Shown piece by piece: positions 23,293-27,513 of a DNA stretch of 27,513 nt. The notes beneath the pieces are model-generated. The model was not told where the DNA came from, searched no databases, and saw only the letters and a list, made by a program, of their open reading frames with translations. The translations under genes were made by a program, and so were the position numbers. The stretch's first letter is position 1. Each line of letters begins with the position of its first letter. Origin of the DNA: CAYQEC01 sp964569015 (GTDB taxonomy: Bacteria; Actinomycetota; Acidimicrobiia; Spongiisociales; UBA5794); the NCBI GenBank assembly GCA_964569015.1, contig CAZMSN010000026.1:1-27513 (forward strand), read 5' to 3'.

Positions 23293-24444
23293 CTATCTGA
23301 GAATCAGGATACCGAGCAGGGGCAGCACCACGAACATCACCACGGTGTACGAGACGGCAACCGGCTTGCGCCGCACCGCCAGCGCGGCGAGCTTCTGCGC
23401 CATTGTGACCGGCAAGTAGCGGAGCCGCGGGTACGGAAAGATGATCGCAATCGCGCCCAGATTGAAGAGCGTGTGGGTGACGGCGATCGTCAGCGCGTCC
23501 ACCTCCCCGGTCGAGAGCGCTGCCAGCAGAGCCGTGATCGTCGTCCCCACATTCGCCCCGAGGGTGATCGGATACGCGTTCCTGAGGAGGAGGATGCCGG
23601 AGGCCACCAGCGGGATGAGTATCGAGGTGGTGATGCTCGATGACTGGACGGCCATCGTCACAATCGCCCCAATGACGATGCCGACGACGCTGCTGCGTTG
23701 CAGGGCGGCGTTGAGGGTGCGCTCGATGCGATTCGCCACCAGGACCCGCATGTTCTTCGTGATGAAGGCGAGCGTGACGAAGACGAGCACGATCCCGGTG
23801 ATCAGAGACAATGCCCCCAACGCGGTCGCATGGTCGGTGAAGAACCCGAAGAACGATTCCACCCTCGCTCCACCCCACACCACTGCTCCCTTGACGGGAC
23901 TGTCGAAGGTCCCACCGGAGGCGCCCCCGGAAAGGAGCCCGGCAATGTCCCGCGCCAGCGTCGACAGCACCCGGGTGGACAGCTCGAGTGGCAGCAGAAT
24001 CGCCACGGCCAAGACGTTGAAGGCATCGTGCATCGTGGCCGCTGAGAAAGCGAGCTCGAACTCGTGCGACTGCCGCATGTGCGCCAGCGAGACGATGGTG
24101 TTGGTGACCGTGGTGCCGATGTTGGCCCCCATGACCATGGGCACCGCGTCGGAGACCGGGAGTACTCCGGCGGCGACCAGCCCGACGATGGTCGACGTGG
24201 TCGCCGACGAGGACTGCATGAGGACGGTGGCGAGGATGCCGACGAGAAGACCCACGAAAGGATTGTCCACACCGCGGAAGAGCCCGTCGGTGAAACTGCT
24301 GCCGAGGCCCTCGATGCCGGACTGGAGCAACCCAACGCCGACTAGGAAGAGATAGAGAAGGGTGCAGACGAGGGCGGCACGTGCAGGACCGGCCAGGCGA
24401 GGCGTCGCCGGGGTTGCCACGGACAACTCGTGGCCGGCATTCAT
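23293..24444 (-). CDS. Na+/phosphate cotransporter (NptA / Na_Pi_cotrans family)
   Basis: The product is 383 residues and strongly hydrophobic, with about eight to ten membrane segments. It contains the two inverted family repeats with QSSSATTS (residues 77-84) and QSSSITTS (267-274), the phosphate/sodium signature, each followed by GANIGTT (106-112) or GANVGTT (296-302). It should import phosphate with sodium. I start at the ATG at 24444; GGAG lies about ten bases upstream. The longer frame to 24531 adds a hydrophilic stretch with no ribosome site. It is followed by a PhoU-domain gene in the same operon. It is divergent from the luciferase-like gene at 24591. Confidence 0.93.
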   Translation of the reverse strand: MNAGHELSVATPATPRLAGPARAALVCTLLYLFLVGVGLLQSGIEGLGSSFTDGLFRGVDNPFVGLLVGILATVLMQSSSATTSTIVGLVAAGVLPVSDAVPMVMGANIGTTVTNTIVSLAHMRQSHEFELAFSAATMHDAFNVLAVAILLPLELSTRVLSTLARDIAGLLSGGASGGTFDSPVKGAVVWGGARVESFFGFFTDHATALGALSLITGIVLVFVTLAFITKNMRVLVANRIERTLNAALQRSSVVGIVIGAIVTMAVQSSSITTSILIPLVASGILLLRNAYPITLGANVGTTITALLAALSTGEVDALTIAVTHTLFNLGAIAIIFPYPRLRYLPVTMAQKLAALAVRRKPVAVSYTVVMFVVLPLLGILILR

Positions 24445-24578
24445 GGCACGCGGTCTCCCGTTCCTCCGATACCGCAGAATGCTGTCTAGGCCGCCGGCGC
24501 CGATACGGCAAATCAAGGACGGCGCCGCCACATTCGAGGCTGATTGAGGACCGAGTTCGGGGCATTCGCGACCGGCGG

Positions 24579-24584
24579 TAGGGT
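24579..24584 (+). promoter_or_regulatory. Candidate -10 hexamer (TAGGGT), leaderless start of the 24591 gene
   Basis: TAGGGT is followed by six bases and the ATG. No ribosome site is present. A TTCGGG seventeen bases upstream is at best a poor -35. Confidence 0.45.
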
Positions 24585-24590
24585 GGTGCG

Positions 24591-25433
24591 ATGAGGTACG
24601 CCATCGACATCCCCAACTTCGGCTACTGGTCCGATCCTCGCCGCATGGCCGATTTCGCTCGGGGGGTGGAGGAGGCCGGTTGGGATGGCATCTCGCTCTG
24701 GGACCACATCCTCGGCTGGGACGGCAACGAGGTGGCCGACCCCTGGATCCTGCTGACCGCCGCTGCCGTAGCGACCGAGCGCATCACGCTGATCTCCATG
24801 GTCACCCCACTCCCGCGCCGGCATCCCTGGAAGCTGGCGCGAGAAACGGTGAGCCTCGACCTGCTGAGCGGAGGAAGACTGGTGCTCGGCGTCGGCATCG
24901 GCTACCCGCCCGAAGAGGAATTCGGCCGCTTTGGGATGCCGGTCGACGAGCGGGTACGCGCCGACATGCTCGACGAAGGGCTGGGGATCGTCACCGGCCT
25001 GTGGTCCGGGGAGCCGTTCGAGCACACCGGCGAGCACTACCAGGTCGGGCCGGTCACCTTCCTGCCGACGCCGCTGCAGAAGCCGCGCATCCCGATCTGG
25101 GTGGCCGGAATGTGGCCGAAACGCCGGCCGTTCCGCCGGGCGGCACGTTGGGACGGTGTTGCGCCGATCGCCTTCGAGAACGGCGAGTTCCGGGACATCA
25201 CACCGGAGGACATCAAAGCAATCCTGGCGCTCGTTGCGGAACACCGGATCTCGGACGCTCCATTCGAGGTTGCGGTGGCCGGCTCGGTGCTGACCCGGGG
25301 CGCCGCCGGCCGGGAGCAGGCCGCGGCGCTCGCCGCCGCCGGGGCGACGTGGTGGCGAGAGGGTTGGGATCCGAACTCGGGCATCTCGACAGAAGACTGG
25401 CTCGCCGCGGTCATGGATGGCCCGCCCCGCTGA
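24591..25433 (+). CDS. LLM-class flavin/F420-dependent oxidoreductase
   Basis: The product is 280 residues of the bacterial-luciferase-like TIM-barrel family. Marks are AIDIPNFGYWSDPRRMADFA at the start, GWDGISLWDHILGW, then ISMVTPLPRRHPWKLARETVS and LLSGGRLVLGVGIGYPPEEEF (about 85-120). HTGEHYQVGPVTFLPTPLQ is followed by PRIPIWVAGM (about 145-175), which is typical of this family. In actinobacteria such proteins often use F420H2, but FMN cannot be excluded from sequence. The substrate is unknown. The barrel is slightly short (family often 290-350). It converges on a small membrane-protein gene after 9 bases and shares a divergent promoter region with the phosphate transporter. Confidence 0.9.
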   Translation: MRYAIDIPNFGYWSDPRRMADFARGVEEAGWDGISLWDHILGWDGNEVADPWILLTAAAVATERITLISMVTPLPRRHPWKLARETVSLDLLSGGRLVLGVGIGYPPEEEFGRFGMPVDERVRADMLDEGLGIVTGLWSGEPFEHTGEHYQVGPVTFLPTPLQKPRIPIWVAGMWPKRRPFRRAARWDGVAPIAFENGEFRDITPEDIKAILALVAEHRISDAPFEVAVAGSVLTRGAAGREQAAALAAAGATWWREGWDPNSGISTEDWLAAVMDGPPR

Positions 25434-25442
25434 GGGGATCGG

Positions 25443-25856
25443 TCAGCGGGCCCGGCGCATCCCGATCCGCTCCAGGACGGCCAGGTCGAGCATCCCGAGC
25501 CCGATGAAGCCGAGCGCCCACTCGGCCCCGGTGCTGAGAGCATCGGGGAACGCGACCAGCACTACAACGATGACGGCCACCCCGGCCAGATTGCCGAGAA
25601 CGACGAAGGAGGCGGCGCCAATCGCCAGCGGAACGCGGCGTACCACCGACGTCACCATGGCGACCCACGCCATCACCACCAGCCCGATCCCCAAGGGCAC
25701 ACCGAAAGCAACGTCGGCGAACTTGCCGACCGGGCCGGCCGCCACCAATAACAAGAGCCCGAACGCCGCCGAACCCCACACATCGACCCACAGGACGCCT
25801 CGGAGGAATCGCGAGGCGGCGACGGCCTCCTCGGATGCGGGCGACGGCGAGATCAT
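25443..25856 (-). CDS. Small four-helix membrane protein
   Basis: The product is 137 residues from the ATG at 25856, which has an excellent GAGGAGG site five bases upstream; the longer frame has no such site. Four hydrophobic segments lie at about residues 19-45, 50-68, 76-102 and 112-128, and the ends are polar (ISPSPASEEAVAASRF, RIGMRRAR). I do not recognise the family. It has no operon partner: the convergent luciferase-like gene ends 9 bases away, and an intergenic palindrome lies upstream. Confidence 0.8.
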   Translation of the reverse strand: MISPSPASEEAVAASRFLRGVLWVDVWGSAAFGLLLLVAAGPVGKFADVAFGVPLGIGLVVMAWVAMVTSVVRRVPLAIGAASFVVLGNLAGVAVIVVVLVAFPDALSTGAEWALGFIGLGMLDLAVLERIGMRRAR

Positions 25857-26018
25857 GGGCCCCTCCTCGATTGCTCTTCGCCAGTGATGCCGCCTCCGAG
25901 CGTACCCCGCTCGGCCTCGCCGGCCGATATACCCGCCGGACGGGGGGTGACCCCGGGGTGGGGTCACCCCGCCGTCGACGGTCGGCTCCTTCGTGCCTCG
26001 ACTCCGCGGCGGAGTCGC
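25857..26018. other. Intergenic stretch with inverted repeat and hairpin
   Basis: 162 bases. An inverted repeat GGGGTGACC (25944-25952) / GGTCACCCC (25962-25970) lies upstream of the minus-strand membrane gene and may be an operator or hairpin. The 26000-26016 palindrome belongs to the small gene to the right. Confidence 0.5.
26000..26016 (-). terminator. Hairpin after the 55-codon frame
   Basis: GACTCCGC-G-GCGGAGTC is a perfect palindrome two bases beyond the stop at 26019. As RNA it folds GACTCC-(GCGGC)-GGAGTC. On the minus strand it is followed by a GAGGCACGAAGG tail without a U-run, so termination is plausible but not strong. Confidence 0.5.
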
Positions 26019-26186
26019 TCATCGCGCACTGAGCAATTGGCGAGCGGCGTCGTGCTGAGTGACGTCGGCTCGGCGGCCCTCGCCAGCCCGGCGATGCCGG
26101 CCGACCCGGCGCGGCGGGCGCCAGACGGCCACACCGTGTTCCTCGACCGCGCGCTCGATTCGCTGTTGGTGGGGTACGTAGTTCAC
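26019..26186 (-). CDS. Putative 55-residue basic protein
   Basis: The GTG at 26186 follows a strong GAGGAGGG ribosome site five bases upstream. The product (starts VNYVPHQQRIERAVEEHGVA) is helical at its start, then very rich in Arg and His (RPPRRVGRHRRAGEGRR), and ends QLLSAR. Third positions are GC-rich like the real genes here. A palindrome sits just after the stop. No family is recognised. It might bind nucleic acid because of its charge; that is inference. It lies downstream of the 44-codon frame on the same strand, separated by 267 bases that hold two hairpins, so it is probably a separate transcript. The open frame continues upstream to 26399 but without a ribosome site. Confidence 0.5.
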   Translation of the reverse strand: MNYVPHQQRIERAVEEHGVAVWRPPRRVGRHRRAGEGRRADVTQHDAARQLLSAR

Positions 26187-26305
26187 TGCTTCCCTCCTCT
26201 CCGTACTCGTTCCTTTCCCTTCTGTGTGGCGACGAGCCCGCCACGCCGCCTCAAGGGCCGCCGGCCGGCAATTCAGGCCGTGACGCCGGCCGGACGGCCT
26301 GCGAA

Positions 26306-26329
26306 ACGACGTGACGGGCTCACCGTCGT
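26306..26329 (-). terminator. Second hairpin downstream of the 44-codon frame
   Basis: On the minus strand ACGACGGTGA pairs with TCACGTCGT with one bulged G, around a five-base loop, and is followed by TTTCGC. Confidence 0.45.
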
Positions 26330-26405
26330 GGAACGGGGAGGGCTCGAACCCCTGGAGTCTCCCGACGAGACCCGCTCCTGGAAGGCCGAAGCGGTTCAAG
26401 GAGAA

Positions 26406-26424
26406 AGCCGCCCCGGGGGCGGCT
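26406..26424 (-). terminator. Intrinsic terminator of the 44-codon frame
   Basis: On the minus strand AGCCGCCC-CCG-GGGCGGCT forms an eight-pair GC stem followed by TTTCTCCTT, 29 bases after the stop at 26454. This is the most canonical terminator in the window. Confidence 0.75.
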
Positions 26425-26453
26425 CCTCTGCAGGCGAGCGGGAAACGGAACGG

Positions 26454-26588
26454 CTAGAAGGTGTTCACGTATCCGGGACCGAGAGGAGCCGGGGTGTCGG
26501 TGCCGATCGCACCGACGGCACCGCAAGGGGTATCCCCGATGAGGGACACACCGATGCAGACCACAGTGCAATCTCCCTGCGTCGTCAT
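26454..26588 (-). CDS. Putative 44-residue Cys-containing small protein
   Basis: The ATG at 26588 follows a GAGGAGGGG ribosome site. The product starts MTTQGDCTVVCIGVSLIGD and has Cys at residues 7, 11 and 22, a hydrophobic Gly-rich middle, and a polar Pro-rich end (DTPAPLGPGYVNTF). It lies within a complete transcription unit: a near-consensus promoter (26669-26697), a 5' leader of about 75 bases with a CCCCC-TC-GGGGG hairpin (26639-26650), and an intrinsic terminator (26406-26424). No family is recognised. Possible readings are a small structural or metal-binding peptide, or a precursor of a modified peptide; no modification enzyme is seen in the window. The full signal set is the main evidence that the gene is real. 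Confidence 0.6.
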   Translation of the reverse strand: MTTQGDCTVVCIGVSLIGDTPCGAVGAIGTDTPAPLGPGYVNTF

Positions 26589-26668
26589 CGGCCCCTCCTC
26601 TCTCATGATCGGTTCCAGATGCAGAAAACGCCGCAACTCCCCCGAGGGGGTGTCACGGCCGAGACGGG

Positions 26669-26697
26669 ACTATGGCAAGATCGACCCGCGGTGTCAA
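26669..26697 (-). promoter_or_regulatory. Sigma-70-type promoter of the 44-codon frame
   Basis: On the minus strand TTGACA (26692-26697), a 17-base spacer, then CATAGT (26669-26674). The -35 is perfect consensus and the spacing ideal; it is the best promoter match in the window. A start of transcription near 26662 would leave a leader of about 74 bases. Confidence 0.75.
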
Positions 26698-26784
26698 GCT
26701 TCGCGAACGCCGCGGCCGGCCGCGAGCCCACTGCCCGGTCCTCAGCGGATCCTGATCCGTGGCGTCATCTCGAGCGATCTCGAT

Positions 26785-27279
26785 TCAGCCGGCGAAGCGC
26801 AGCGCCGCCGCCACCCTGTCTGCGAACGCCCGGATGTCGTCAGGGCTGCGCCAGTCGCCGGCCACCTTCTTGGCCATCTTTCCGGCGATGAAGCCGTCGG
26901 CGTCCTCTACGAGCCGCCCGCCGATCGTCACCACCGGCGGCGCCCCGACCTTCCCGGCGAGCGTGGCCACCTTCCCGGGAAGTGAGATTGGCTTGGAAGC
27001 GCCCTTGTCGCCGAGAGGGCCGCTGTGGAAGACCCACACCGGTGGGTGCCGCGGATCCTTGGCGAGCCGACGCAACACCCGCACGGCGTCCGGCAGCCAG
27101 CGCCCCGCGTAGAGGGCACTGCCGAGCACCACCGCGTCGTAGTCCCGCAAACCTCGAGCCTTGCCCGCCGGGCGGAGATCGACATCCAGGTCGTCTTCCC
27201 GCAGACGATCGGCGATCGCCTCAGCGATGCCCTCGGTCCCACCACGCTTGGATGCGTACACAACCAGCACTCGCGTCAT
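26785..27279 (-). CDS. Flavodoxin-domain protein (HemG-like)
   Basis: The product is 164 residues. The FMN phosphate-binding loop is VLVVYASKRGGTEGIAEAIA (residues about 4-23). The isoalloxazine-contact segments follow: YDAVVLGSALYAGRWLPDAV (about 48-67) and VWVFHSGPLGDKG (about 80-92). The GSALYAGRW segment and length match the protoporphyrinogen-oxidase-like (HemG/flavodoxin domain) group better than electron-carrier flavodoxins. No heme gene adjoins, so a general flavodoxin-type redox role is the safe call. I start at the ATG at 27279, which has GAGGAGGGG six bases upstream. It is divergent from the ABC ATPase start at 27423. Confidence 0.88.
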   Translation of the reverse strand: MTRVLVVYASKRGGTEGIAEAIADRLREDDLDVDLRPAGKARGLRDYDAVVLGSALYAGRWLPDAVRVLRRLAKDPRHPPVWVFHSGPLGDKGASKPISLPGKVATLAGKVGAPPVVTIGGRLVEDADGFIAGKMAKKVAGDWRSPDDIRAFADRVAAALRFAG

Positions 27280-27342
27280 GATCCCCTCCTCACGCAGTGC
27301 GCCTCGCCCCGAGCATACTCCGCTTCGGGTGGCACCGACCCC

Positions 27343-27366
27343 GGGCCCTGGAGGGCAACAGGGCCC
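27343..27366. promoter_or_regulatory. Inverted repeat in the divergent region before the ABC gene
   Basis: GGGCCCTG (27343-27350) and CAGGGCCC (27359-27366) form an eight-base perfect inverted repeat with an eight-base centre. It lies just upstream of a possible TACCCT -10 (about 27380) and may be an operator. Confidence 0.4.
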
Positions 27367-27422
27367 TCGCTGCGGTCGTGTACCCTCCCCCAAACCGGGA
27401 TCCGTAGACGGGGAAGGTAGCC

Positions 27423-27513
27423 GTGCTGTCCTGTGTGGAACTCGAGAAGCGATTTGGCGACGTCGTCGCCCTCGACGGCGCCACCTTCGAGGTGCAACCC
27501 GGCCGCATCCTCG
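27423..27513 (+). CDS. ABC transporter ATP-binding protein (3' partial)
   Basis: Only 30 codons are present before the window ends. The GTG at 27423 follows GGGGAAGG. The reading CVELEKRFGDVVALDGATFE is the typical first strands of an ABC ATPase (aromatic A-loop Phe, then the V-A-L-D-G-A-T-F-E lead-in to Walker A, which lies past the edge). The VQPGRIL ending also fits. Substrate and partners cannot be judged. Confidence 0.75.
   Translation, partial: MLSCVELEKRFGDVVALDGATFEVQPGRIL

Larger units (their letters stand above)
26187..26453 (-). other. Gap between the two small frames, with hairpins
   Basis: 267 bases. It holds a terminator (26406-26424), a second hairpin (26306-26329) and, between them, a stretch whose minus strand reads GGGGTTCGAGCCC like a tRNA T-arm, but no tRNA cloverleaf can be completed. 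No other gene seen. Confidence 0.5.

Noticed and set aside
22607..24616. 669-codon minus-strand frame extending the PhoU gene upstream
   Set aside because: The extra 445 codons read the phosphate-transporter gene in another frame and look like random Arg/His/Gly-rich shadow sequence.
26326..26400. tRNA-like T-arm (GGGGTTCGAGCCC on the minus strand) preceded by a GTCTC/GAGAC stem like a long variable arm
   Set aside because: No matching 5' acceptor strand or D-arm could be found, the T-stem has a mismatch, and no CCA end follows. Perhaps a chance match or an old remnant.

Overview
The window is chromosomal DNA of a high-GC, Gram-positive-type bacterium, most likely an uncultured or poorly sampled actinobacterium of the Acidimicrobiia or a neighbouring class. 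The signs are strongly GC-biased third codon positions, GTG starts, a flavin/F420-type luciferase-like oxidoreductase, S-layer-like repeats of the G-I-T-K-G-C-N-P-P type fused to a VanW domain, and several genes whose ATG lies 6-7 bases after a TANNNT hexamer, as in leaderless actinobacterial transcripts. This placement is inferred from sequence style. No rRNA or complete tRNA gene is present.

Layout. 1-3250: a cell-surface SLH-like/VanW protein (5' end outside the window), then the GDP-fucose pair fcl-gmd on the minus strand. 3417-5735: a P1B-5 type metal ATPase with a C-terminal hemerythrin domain. 5745-6875: an AbiEi-like/DUF559 nuclease-like gene bracketed by inverted 49-bp repeats, the left one duplicated; this is the most unusual structure in the window. 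6919-7650: a sulfotransferase-like gene. 7672-11430 (minus): an apparent operon of serA, a DUF1015 gene, a HAD phosphatase, and a conserved-looking unknown gene. 11592-13373: a TetR repressor divergent from a two-gene membrane-protein operon, with two matching operators between them. 13381-17075: type-2 adenine deaminase (minus), then a TPR-like protein, an O-methyltransferase and a Gfo/Idh/MocA oxidoreductase.

17241-18524: a secreted matrixin-like metalloprotease interrupted by an in-frame TAG, followed by a lipoprotein. 18747-20344: a restriction-endonuclease-fold/zinc-ribbon protein and a trans-aconitate methyltransferase. 20689-22554 (minus): glycogen branching enzyme. 22607-24444 (minus): Na/Pi cotransporter plus PhoU-domain protein. 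24591-25433: a luciferase-like oxidoreductase. 25443-25856 (minus): a small membrane protein. 26019-26697 (minus): a gene-poor stretch with two very small, well-dressed reading frames (44 and 55 codons). 26785-27279 (minus): a flavodoxin. 27423 to the end: the start of an ABC-transporter ATPase.

Most of the window is ordinary housekeeping and accessory metabolism: surface sugar synthesis, serine synthesis, purine salvage, glycogen and phosphate uptake. The parts that deserve a second look are the repeat-bounded DUF559 unit, the small-protein locus near 26.0-26.7 kb, and the stop-interrupted protease.
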